Shown one piece after another: positions 1 through 6,165 of a stretch of DNA of 10,938 nt. Source of the stretch: Lysobacteraceae bacterium (GTDB lineage Bacteria; Pseudomonadota; Gammaproteobacteria; Xanthomonadales; Xanthomonadaceae); assembly GCA_004173415.1 (NCBI GenBank), contig SEHC01000031.1, forward strand, positions 1 to 10,938. The letters are read 5' to 3'. The notes under the pieces are model-generated. The model saw only the letters and a list, made by a program, of their open reading frames with translations. It had not been told where the DNA came from and did not search any database. Numbering within the stretch: the first letter of the stretch is position 1; the number at the start of each line of letters is the position of its first letter. Both the position numbers and the translations under genes were made by a program.

Positions 1-206
1 AACTGCACGGCCTGGTCGATGCCGGCAACACGGTGATCGTGGTCGAACACGACATGCGCGTGGCCGCTTCCAGCGACTGGGTCATCGACATGGGGCCAGG
101 CGCGGGGGGCGAGGGTGGCCAGGTGGTCGTGGCGGGCCCGCCTGCGAAGGTGGCGAAGCATCGCGCCAGCCGGACCGGCCGCTTTCTGGCTGAAGTCTTG
201 GGATAG
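1..206 (+). CDS. uvrA: UvrA-family ATPase, C-terminal end (partial)
   Basis: This is the last 67 codons of a gene that begins before the window; codons run from base 3 to the TAG at 204-206. The protein belongs to the UvrA ATPases, which recognise DNA damage and load UvrB in nucleotide excision repair. The visible part is the end of the second ABC ATPase domain. The IVVEHDM stretch holds the switch (H-loop) histidine, followed by SDWVIDMGPGAGGEGG, which matches the DWxxDxGPxxGxxGG signature near UvrA C-termini, and by a short RTGRFL tail. The HDM and SDWVIDMGPGAG wording looks more like the UvrA2-type paralogues than the main UvrA, which usually has HNLDV. That distinction is an inference from a short fragment. 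No clear terminator follows in the 117 bases before the next gene. Confidence 0.85.
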   Translation, partial: LHGLVDAGNTVIVVEHDMRVAASSDWVIDMGPGAGGEGGQVVVAGPPAKVAKHRASRTGRFLAEVLG

Positions 207-323
207 GGCGCTGTCGGCGATCAGTTTGTGGCGCGTGAGCCTCGGCAGCGCGAACGGTCCTGGTTTCTCGGCGGGTGAGACCTCCCGGGTTCAGAATGGC
301 CGCATAGACCAGAGGGGAAAACC

Positions 324-891
324 ATGACGATCACCGAGGCACCGCTGACCCACGTTATCGACGCCATCGCTTTCGCCGCCCGAGCATCGCAAACAGAAGC
401 GCAAGGACGAAGACGAGACGCCCTATATCAACCATCCCGTCGCTCTGATGCGCATCCTGGCGCTGGAAAGCGGCATCGCCGATGCCGATGTGCTCTGCGC
501 GGCGGCCCTGCACGATTACCTCGAGGATTGCTGCGGCAAGGACGGGCAGCTGACGGTGGAGGAAGGACGCCAGTTGCTGGGCGAACGCTTCGGCTCGCTA
601 GTGCTGGCCTACGTGGAGGCGGTCACTGACGACAGATCACTGATCAAGGAAGAGCGCAAGCGCCCGCAGGTGGAACGCGCCGCCCACGTCCCGCCCAGGG
701 GCAAGCTGATCAAGCTGGCCGACAAGGCCGCCAACCTCCGCGACCTCATCGATTCCCCACCGGTCGGCTGGGCCACCTATCGGCGACGCGAGTATTTCGA
801 CTGGGCGGCGCTGGTGGTTGGGCAGGTGCGTGGCACGCACGCCGGGCTGGAGGCGCTGTTGGATGCGGCGCATGCGCAGCGACCGGAGTGA
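324..891 (+). pseudogene. MESH1-like (p)ppGpp hydrolase (HD domain), frameshifted
   Basis: The gene encodes a single-domain HD hydrolase of the MESH1/SpoT-hydrolase family, which removes the 3' pyrophosphate of (p)ppGpp; animal MESH1 also acts on NADPH. The start at 324 follows a good ribosome site (AGAGGGG, 311-317). The first 19 codons read MTITEAPLTHVIDAIAFAA, then the frame breaks at about 380. The rest (EHRKQKRKDEDETPYINHP onward) continues in the +1 frame to the TGA at 889-891. Compared with the paralogue at 3858, two bases (GA) appear to be missing. Repaired, the protein would be about 189 residues, near the family length. All metal and catalytic residues would then be present: H38 (NHP), H64-D65 and E68-D69 (HDYLED), and D134 (KLADK). 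VTDDRSL, ERKRPQVE and EYFDWAALVV also match MESH1. No start codon lies between the break and ATG 448, and starting there would lose H38. It is either a recent pseudogene or a sequencing error. Confidence 0.8.
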
Positions 892-935
892 TCGGCCATC
901 TGTCCACGTGAGTGCCGGCTCGAGGAAACGCGCCT

Positions 936-1832
936 TCAGTCGGCGATGAACCGGTCGCCTTCCGGCGAGGCGTCGGCGCAAGGCAGGAGATTTCCATCGT
1001 AGTCGCGCCATTTCTCGCACGGCCACAGTGCGCGTGGCACGGTTTTGCGGTTCTCGAAGCGCTCGCCATTCCAGACCACGAAGCCGGCATGGGCGCGGTG
1101 GCCGTTGTAGAAGGTGTATGGGTCGGAAACAGGGAGGGGCTGATCCGGATCCGTTTCGATGATCCAACGGAACACCGGCAGCTGGCCTAGATTCATGTCG
1201 TCGACGAAGATCGGACTGGCGGTGAGCGCGGCGTACTGCTCGCGCCATGCGCTGGATACGGCCGGATCAGGCGCTATGCTCGCGGTGACGTCTTCCGGCG
1301 GCTGCCCGTCGATCACCCGGTAGGCGCGCAGTCCCGAGTCGAAATGGCTGGTGCCCCTCACGCTGCACTGGCGCTTGGCTTCAGCGACGGGCTCCGCATA
1401 AGCCGGATCGGACCCATGCAGCTCGACGCACACTCCGCGAACCTCGACCAGGTAGCCAGTGATCTCGGGTCGGGTCCCCTGGAAACTTCGGATCCAGAAG
1501 CCGTATCCGCTTCCATTCCGGTCGATTACCAGATAGTTCTTGCTGCCTGCCTGGCCGGGCACCTCTTGCATCCGTATGTTGCCCTGCAAGTAGCGCTGTC
1601 TCAGTTCCCGCGAAGCGAGAACATCTTGCGCAGGCAATGAAAGAAGAAGGCGGGAGATAGCCTTTGGGGCGGGCATGCGTTTGCCAGTGTCGAGCGCAGG
1701 ATAAGCCAGGCCCGGAGGATGGTCTTCGTTAAATGTTTCGGTGGAAATCGCCGACGAACTGGCGCAACTCGCCAGAAAAGACAGCGACAAGAACAGCAGG
1801 AATTGGGTGCGCATCGGCTGTTGTCCTTGCAT
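936..1832 (-). CDS. Lipoprotein, candidate immunity protein (X-Tfi) of the adjacent effector
   Basis: The protein is a secreted lipoprotein of unknown family, about 298 residues. It begins with a short basic segment and a hydrophobic stretch (FLLFLSLSF) ending in the lipobox LASC, so it should be lipidated at that cysteine and act in the periplasm. Three ATGs are possible: 1838, 1832 and 1814. I chose 1832 because AGGA sits six bases upstream; 1814 also has an AAGGA about nine bases away and gives the most typical signal peptide. The gene starts within a few bases of the stop of the upstream effector gene, so the two should be co-transcribed and translationally coupled. X-Tfe effectors are usually paired with periplasmic lipoprotein inhibitors (X-Tfi), which makes this the likely cognate immunity protein. 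That role rests on position and localisation only. The mature part has at least four cysteines and no motif I recognise. GC content is visibly lower than in gcvP. Confidence 0.75.
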   Translation of the reverse strand: MQGQQPMRTQFLLFLSLSFLASCASSSAISTETFNEDHPPGLAYPALDTGKRMPAPKAISRLLLSLPAQDVLASRELRQRYLQGNIRMQEVPGQAGSKNYLVIDRNGSGYGFWIRSFQGTRPEITGYLVEVRGVCVELHGSDPAYAEPVAEAKRQCSVRGTSHFDSGLRAYRVIDGQPPEDVTASIAPDPAVSSAWREQYAALTASPIFVDDMNLGQLPVFRWIIETDPDQPLPVSDPYTFYNGHRAHAGFVVWNGERFENRKTVPRALWPCEKWRDYDGNLLPCADASPEGDRFIAD

Positions 1833-1840
1833 GTTCATTC

Positions 1841-3343
1841 CTAACCCAATCTGATGCTGGGCGCATCCTGCTTCGTATTGCGTTGCTGCTGGTCGATCGC
1901 TGGTGCATGGGCAATCGCGTGGTTGAGGTGCTCGATCCGTGACAGGCTTTCCTCCATCGGCGTGCCGGTGGCAGTGGCGGTATTCACCATCACGCGATGC
2001 ATGGCCGGGTCATCGAGCCTGCCTTGCACCATGAACAGGTGTTCGTTCGGTTCCAGGTTTGCGGTTGCCTGATTGGGGATCAGGTGGTCTACCCGGGAAA
2101 GACCGTGCACCTTGGCTGTGGCAAGCAAGCTCATCGACAGCTGCTCTGGATTTTGGCGGAAGCCCGAATCCAGTGCGCCGACGCGCTCACGAATCTGCCT
2201 GTGGAGGTTATGGTCGGGATGCGCGGGATCGGCGGGGTTCGGTTGCGGCGGTTCGGGGGCAGGCTCCTGGGGAGATTGTACGTCGCGTCCTTGTTGTGGT
2301 TGCTGCCCTGCGTCGACCGAAGTCAGCACGTATTGCCAGCGATCCTGCCGCGGATTGCGCTGGACCTCGGCGATGAACTCATCGTACTGGGCGCCACGGA
2401 TGGTCTGGCAGCCAGCGGAGTCGGTGTTTTGGTCCGCACCCCGATGGATCTTGAAGGTGTTGTTGAGATCCTGCACACCGTTCAAATCGGTTGCCGTGAA
2501 CCAGCCATCGGCATTGGTGTCGCGCTGTACCCGCCCCGCACCGGCCACTATCGCTGTCGCACTGGGCCGCAGCGCGAAATCATTGCCGATTTGCCGTCCA
2601 CCTGCATATCTCGGGTGGGTGGTCGCCAGCATTTCCGTGGTGCCTTCGCCCAACCGGCCCAGGTCGCGTACACCATCGCGGTTTGCGTCGTCGCCTTCGA
2701 TCTTACGGTGCAACACGCGTTCATAGCCGGGCGATGTCTCCAGTCGCGGCGCATTTCCACCCGCTGCATACCGGCGGGTGCCGTCGCTGCCCGCGTGGTG
2801 ATCGTATTGCGCACTCGGTTCGGTATTGGCCCGGTTGAACTCCCGCGCATGCCGGGTTCCAAAACTGTCTTTCCAGACCACTACCAGGCGGTCGTCATAG
2901 TCCCCCCTTCCGCGGTCATGGGTGGTTTCTGTCTCCTTGCGAAGACCCAGGATCACCCGTTCATTGTTCGTATCCAGCGAGTCACGAGCAGCCTGGCTAC
3001 CACGGCTGGCGACGATGCTGGCGTACACGTCATGCAACTGGGCTTGGGACAGGTCTTCGGTTTCATCCTCGGCAGGGAAGCGGGGCGCATCGCTGGCTTC
3101 CCTTAGGCGCTCCATCGTGGCGCCGACCCGTCCAATATCACCGGCCGCAATTGCGACTGGCGCCTCCAGCGCGATCAGTTGCGCGCGCGTACGCACCGCG
3201 ACGAGGCGATCGAGCGATTCCTGCACCACCAGGTCCTGGTCCCGACGCAGGGCATCCAGCCGTTCCACCGCCCGGCGGGCCTGGTTGCAGTTGAAGAGGT
3301 CGGCCACTTCGCGGGCGGACGCATCAATATCGAGTTCTGGCAT
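1841..3343 (-). CDS. Predicted Xanthomonadales-type T4SS antibacterial effector (X-Tfe) with XVIPCD
   Basis: The 500-residue protein looks like an effector that the bacteria-killing X-T4SS injects into rival cells. Its C-terminus (about 370-475) fits the XVIPCD domain that binds the VirD4 coupling protein: HPDHNLHRQI, then GLSRVDHLI (414-422), FMVQGRLDDPAMHR (437-450) and a block ending TPMEESLSRIEHL, with a Gln-containing tail. A Pro-rich linker (about 357-375) separates this from the likely toxic part. Residues 150-345 contain two EF-hand-like loops (D219-x-N-x-D-G; D275-x-N-x-D-G to D286) followed by I299-H300-R-G and S309-A-G-C312-Q-T-I. The H...SxGC pattern recalls YkuD-like cysteine enzymes that act on peptidoglycan; that is inference. 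Residues 1-100 are largely helical and carry no known motif. The start is fixed by AAAAGGAGA (3350-3358), six bases upstream. The downstream lipoprotein gene is the probable immunity gene. No T4SS genes are in the window. Confidence 0.8.
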   Translation of the reverse strand: MPELDIDASAREVADLFNCNQARRAVERLDALRRDQDLVVQESLDRLVAVRTRAQLIALEAPVAIAAGDIGRVGATMERLREASDAPRFPAEDETEDLSQAQLHDVYASIVASRGSQAARDSLDTNNERVILGLRKETETTHDRGRGDYDDRLVVVWKDSFGTRHAREFNRANTEPSAQYDHHAGSDGTRRYAAGGNAPRLETSPGYERVLHRKIEGDDANRDGVRDLGRLGEGTTEMLATTHPRYAGGRQIGNDFALRPSATAIVAGAGRVQRDTNADGWFTATDLNGVQDLNNTFKIHRGADQNTDSAGCQTIRGAQYDEFIAEVQRNPRQDRWQYVLTSVDAGQQPQQGRDVQSPQEPAPEPPQPNPADPAHPDHNLHRQIRERVGALDSGFRQNPEQLSMSLLATAKVHGLSRVDHLIPNQATANLEPNEHLFMVQGRLDDPAMHRVMVNTATATGTPMEESLSRIEHLNHAIAHAPAIDQQQRNTKQDAPSIRLG

Positions 3344-3857
3344 GGGGAATCTCCTTTTCCGTGAAAGTCGTCTTCATGACGTCGGGGCAGGGCATTGGCG
3401 ATGGACGGCAGTGACTGCGGATCGAGCATAGCAGGCAGTTCCCCGCGGGAAAATGTTGCGGGTGACGGGTGGTGGAACGGCCATCGACAGGGCGGGTTCA
3501 AGCCGAGACGGGGCCATTCTTGCCTAGTTGCCACAGGGTTATCGATATCGTCTTCGACCCAGCCTCTCATGCGGGATTTCACAAAGGCGGGTAAGGGTGC
3601 TCCTTGCGATGCGCCTTCAGCGAACAGCACCCTCATTCGCCCCCGGCTACGGCCCCGGGGCAAGCCCTACCCGTAAGCGGGTGAAGGGATCGAACGCGCA
3701 ATGCCTATCCCGGTCCACGAGAGAGGGCAGGTTGCCCTGGCGGCCGGGCGAGGGCGTTCTCCGCGAGGGATAGAGCGGAAAGATCGGACGCGCGGTCTTT
3801 CTCCATCCCTGAGAACCCCGACCGCACACTTGCCGCAGGCTACCAGGGGAGACCGCC
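3344..3857. other. Gene-free spacer between effector gene and truncated MESH1-like copy
   Basis: These 514 bases separate the divergent effector gene and MESH1-like fragment. I see no ORF here that resembles a protein family. The stretch should contain the promoter of the effector operon, but I found no convincing -35/-10 pair. It holds several dyads: an extended inverted repeat at 3586-3641, TATCGATA near 3543-3550, ACCCG-TAAG-CGGGT at 3669-3682, and an AAAGATC/GGTCTTT hairpin at about 3779-3800. Composition is mixed, with GC-rich tracts such as the CCCCGG repeats around 3640-3665. Confidence 0.5.
3586..3641. repeat. Extended imperfect inverted repeat
   Basis: The arms AGGGTGCT (3594-3601) and AGCACCCT (3626-3633) pair over eight bases around a 24-base loop. 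After a four-by-four internal loop, GGCG (3586-3589) pairs with CGCC (3638-3641). There is no T-run on either side, so it is not a standard intrinsic terminator. It may be a structured 5' leader of the effector operon or a degenerate intergenic repeat. Confidence 0.35.
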
Positions 3858-4025
3858 ATGCTGCAGATCCAGCCACCCATGACCCGCGTGATCGACGCCA
3901 TCGCCTTTGCCGCCGACGCGCATCGCCAGCAGCGGCGCAAGGACAGGGAAAGGACGCCTTACATCAACCATCCAGTGGCGCTGGTGCAGATCCTGGCGGT
4001 GGAAGCCGGCATCGAGGCGGACTGA
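3858..4025 (+). pseudogene. Truncated MESH1-like hydrolase copy (N-terminal fragment)
   Basis: The 55-codon reading frame (MLQIQPPMTRVIDAIAFAAD... to ...GIEAD and TGA) is clearly a paralogue of the gene at 324. VIDAIAFAA, KD(E/R), TPYINHPVAL, the ILA(L/V)E(S/A)GI block and its spacing are shared. It keeps the first metal-binding histidine (NHP, residue 38) but stops just before the segment that would carry HDxxED, so it cannot be an active hydrolase. A ribosome site (AGGGGAG, about 3845-3851) precedes the ATG. After the stop no further MESH1-like sequence was found in any frame up to 4307, so the 3' part is deleted rather than frameshifted. The DNA similarity to the first copy is good but not perfect (for example GTGATCGACGCC against GTTATCGACGCC), which suggests an old duplication or two sources. 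The copy also shows the GCCGCCGAC context that reveals the two-base loss in the first gene. Confidence 0.75.
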
Positions 4026-4307
4026 CCGGCGGCTTGCGAGACCAATGCGCAAGCTGGCTGTAGTGGGACCGCAAGTCGGGAAGCACGCGGTGCCTGATCG
4101 CCCACAGGGTCGGAGGCCAAGATTTCCTGGCTTTGCGATTTGCATCGCTCGAATGACAAGCCGATGGATAAGGTCGCGCACTCGGGAGCCGCCAGCCGCA
4201 AACATCTCCTCGGCTTGCTGAACGCCCTTAACAGAACCGGTCCCGCATTCACGCCCCCACCACCGCCCTTTGCGGCTAATGGCCGCATCCTCGATCCGGT
4301 GACCGCC

Positions 4308-5495
4308 ATGAACCACGACCGTAGCCACTTGCTGACCCGCACCCTGGCCATCGCCCTGTTGCCCGCTGCGCTGGCCGCCTGCACGTATTCCGACGCCAGC
4401 GGCGATGCCGTCGCCGATCCGGTGGCGGTGGCCGTCGACAGCGCGGCGCCGGCTCCGGTGACCAGCGCCGATGCCTCGGGCACGGCCGCCGCTGCCAGCC
4501 TGCCTGGCGCGCAGACCTCGCAGGCCGGGGATCCGGCCGCGGTCGCCCCGGTGGCGCCGGTCGCGCCTGCGCCCGCGGCGGGGGCTCCCGCCGTGGAAGC
4601 ACCTACGCCTGCAACCCCGGCGCCGGTCGCGGCACCGGCGGACGCCGAACTGGCCAAGGACAGCCCCCTGCGCGCGCAGGTGCTGCTGGAACGCGCGCAC
4701 TTCTCGCCCGGCGAGATCGACGGCGCCAGCGGCAGCAACATGCGCAAGGCGCTGGCGGCGTTCCAGCAGGCACGTGGCCTGAAGGCCAGTGGCGCGCTGG
4801 ACGAAGCCACCTGGGCCGCGCTCAATACCGACACCGCGCCGGTACTGGTGGAGCACCTGCTGACCGTGGCCGATGTCGAAGGGCCGTTCGCGCAGATTCC
4901 CAAGACGCCGATGGAGCAGGCCAAGCTGCAGTCACTGCCGTTTTCCTCGGTGGAGGAAAAGATCGGCGAGATGGTCCACGCCAGCCCGCAACTGCTGAAG
5001 ACGCTCAATCCCGGCGCCGACTTCAGCCGCGCCGGCACCACCATCGTCGTGCCCAATGTCGCCGCCGCTGCCAGGCTGCCGGCCGCCGACCGCATCGTGG
5101 TCGACAAGTCCGACTCGGCCCTGCTGCTGGAGGACGCCTCCGGCAAGGCGGTGGCGCGGTATCCGGTCACCACCGGCAGCGCCCAGTTCCCGCTGCCGAT
5201 CGGCGAATGGAAGATCAACGGCGTGTCCCGCAATCCCGACTGGCACTACGACCCCAAGCTCATCGCCGGCAGCAAGAAGACCGACGAGAAGGCCAAGATC
5301 CCGGCCGGTCCCAACAACCCGGTCGGCACCACCTGGATCGACCTGAGCAAGGAGCACTACGGCATCCACGGCACCCCGGAACCGTCGAAGGTCGGCAAGA
5401 CCGAGTCCAACGGCTGCATCCGCATGACCAACTGGAGCGTGGCCGCGCTGGCTTCGGTGGTGAAGGCGGGAATGCCGATCACCCTGCGCGAGTGA
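4308..5495 (+). CDS. L,D-transpeptidase lipoprotein (PG-binding + YkuD)
   Basis: This 395-residue envelope enzyme should act on peptidoglycan. YkuD L,D-transpeptidases make 3-3 cross-links or attach proteins to the stem peptide through an active-site cysteine. The start ATG at 4308 has a modest GGTGA upstream and puts a signal peptide first, ending in the lipobox LAAC with C25. A long Ala/Pro-rich linker (about 30-115) would span the periplasm. A PG_binding_1-type repeat follows at about 117-172 (LLERAHFSPGEIDG, AFQQARGLKASGALDEATW), then a LysM-like segment at about 205-250. The YkuD domain fills about 262-395. Its catalytic motif is complete: H354-G-T, then S367-N-G-C370-I-R-M. The frame stays open upstream to 4140, but that part has no protein character. 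The 282 bases between the MESH1-like fragment and this start hold nothing I recognise. The last codons are duplicated downstream. Confidence 0.92.
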   Translation: MNHDRSHLLTRTLAIALLPAALAACTYSDASGDAVADPVAVAVDSAAPAPVTSADASGTAAAASLPGAQTSQAGDPAAVAPVAPVAPAPAAGAPAVEAPTPATPAPVAAPADAELAKDSPLRAQVLLERAHFSPGEIDGASGSNMRKALAAFQQARGLKASGALDEATWAALNTDTAPVLVEHLLTVADVEGPFAQIPKTPMEQAKLQSLPFSSVEEKIGEMVHASPQLLKTLNPGADFSRAGTTIVVPNVAAAARLPAADRIVVDKSDSALLLEDASGKAVARYPVTTGSAQFPLPIGEWKINGVSRNPDWHYDPKLIAGSKKTDEKAKIPAGPNNPVGTTWIDLSKEHYGIHGTPEPSKVGKTESNGCIRMTNWSVAALASVVKAGMPITLRE

Positions 5496-5689
5496 TGGCG
5501 CAGGGCGACTTTCGCGCCGCACGCCCCGGCCTGTAGGAGCGGGCCATGCCCGCGGCCGGCAGGCGGCGACAAGCTCGACACCCTGTGCTCAGTTTGGTGA
5601 TCGACGTGCGTGAAGCGCGTCGCGGGCATGGCCCGCTCCCACGGGAGCGAAGCTGCGGTGCTACGCGGATCGCGAACCGGATCGCTTTT
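5422..5689 (+). repeat. Direct repeat, copy 1 (includes 3' end of L,D-transpeptidase gene)
   Basis: This segment of about 268 bp recurs at 5723-5991, offset by about 301 bases. It covers the last codons of the transpeptidase gene, its TGA, a forward REP palindrome, a spacer containing CGACACCCTGTGCTCAGTTT, and an inverted REP palindrome. It ends in GGATCGCTTTT. The two copies differ by scattered substitutions and one inserted base. Confidence 0.9.
5533..5642. repeat. REP pair in opposite orientation, pair 1
   Basis: A GTAG-headed palindrome (GTAGGAGCGGGCCATGCCCG, 5533-5554) is answered by its reverse complement at 5621-5642, with one mismatch. Each element can form a six-base GCGGGC/GCCCGC stem with a CAT loop, and the pair can also fold on itself. 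The GTAG head resembles the GTAG-type REPs (SMAG) of Stenotrophomonas, which are linked to RAYT transposases acting in trans. The position just after the transpeptidase stop suggests a role in transcript ending or mRNA protection. Confidence 0.8.
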
Positions 5690-5728
5690 TGTTCAAGCTG
5701 AAGTCATCGATGGACTCACTTCGCAGGA

Positions 5729-5796
5729 CCAACTGTAGCGAGGCCGCGCTGGCCTCGGTGGTGAAAGCGGGAATGCCGATCACCCTGCGCGAGTGA
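5729..5796 (+). pseudogene. Duplicated 3' tail of the L,D-transpeptidase gene
   Basis: These 22 codons plus TGA repeat the last residues of the upstream transpeptidase (TNCSEAALASVVKAG and PITLRE). Two residues have changed (W to C and V to E), along with silent changes such as AAG to AAA. There is no start codon, ribosome site or catalytic motif, so this is a by-product of the tandem duplication and not a gene. Confidence 0.85.
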
Positions 5797-5833
5797 TGGC
5801 GCAGGGTGACTTTCGCGCCCCAGGCCCCGGCCT

Positions 5834-5943
5834 GTAGGAGCGGGCCATGCCCGCGACAGGCAGGCGGCGACAGGCTCGACACCCTGTGCTCAGTTTGGCG
5901 ATCGACGTGCGTGAAGCGCGTCGCGGGCATGGCCCGCTTCCAC
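5834..5943. repeat. REP pair in opposite orientation, pair 2
   Basis: The duplicated counterpart of pair 1 has a forward element at 5834-5855 and an inverted element at 5922-5943 (ending CGCTTCCAC, two mismatches to the perfect reverse complement). The spacing between the two elements is the same as in pair 1. Confidence 0.8.
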
Positions 5944-6000
5944 GGGAGCGAAGCTGCGGTGCTACGCGGATCCGCGAACCGGATCGCTTTTCACGCTGGA

Positions 6001-6116
6001 GTGCGTGAGGAGCGTCGCGGGCATGGCCCGCTCCTACGGGAGCGAAGTCGGATGCCACGCGGATCCCCGCAAGATGCCCGTTTGTTCACGCTCGGCTCAC
6101 CGATGGACTCACTTCG
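6001..6116 (+). repeat. Partial third unit of the repeat array
   Basis: The stretch matches the second half of the duplicated unit: GTGCGTGA-GCGTCGCGGG, the inverted REP, ACGGGAGCGAAG and a ...CACGCGGATC block. It then repeats the inter-copy spacer ending in GATGGACTCACTTCG (compare 5708-5722 with about 6102-6116). It is more diverged than copies 1 and 2 and lacks the forward REP and the gene tail. Confidence 0.75.
6016..6037 (-). repeat. Solitary inverted REP element
   Basis: This is an exact reverse complement of the forward elements (ends GGCCCGCTCCTAC), without a forward partner. It is probably the remnant of a third pair. Confidence 0.8.
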
Positions 6117-6165
6117 CTATCACTCCCGATCGCTCAAAATGGAGAGGTAAGGCAAGGCAAGGTAG

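Larger units (their letters stand above)
5723..5991 (+). repeat. Direct repeat, copy 2
   Basis: This is the second copy of the segment at 5422-5689, separated from it by 33 bases ending in GATGGACTCACTTCG. It is nearly identical over its whole length, including the non-coding part after the stop codon. This indicates that a block spanning the gene end and the intergenic region was duplicated in tandem. Confidence 0.9.

Noticed and set aside
115..327. 70-codon frame across the end of the UvrA gene
   Set aside because: It overlaps the UvrA C-terminus in another frame, is rich in Arg/Trp/Ser, and has no ribosome site.
324..460. Programmed frameshift in the MESH1-like gene
   Set aside because: The break region (GCCGCCCGAGC) has no recognised slippery site, stop codon or downstream structure, and the paralogue shows an unshifted sequence at the same point.
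1997..3106. Long plus-strand frame of 369 codons opposite the effector gene
   Set aside because: The minus-strand frame has XVIPCD motifs, a ribosome site and a coupled partner; the plus-strand frame shows no family features.
3175..3663. Minus-strand frame of 162 codons covering the effector 5' end and leader
   Set aside because: It overlaps the effector start in another frame; the part outside (MRVLFAEGASQGAPLPAF) looks like translated intergenic DNA, and no ribosome site or homologue is evident.
4140..4307. 56-codon upstream extension of the L,D-transpeptidase
   Set aside because: It would bury the lipoprotein signal peptide inside the protein; the ATG at 4308 gives a proper signal sequence and lipobox.
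3840..5233. Long minus-strand frames opposite the transpeptidase gene
   Set aside because: They are open only because of high GC, have low-complexity Arg/Ala/Gly composition, and lie opposite a well-supported gene.
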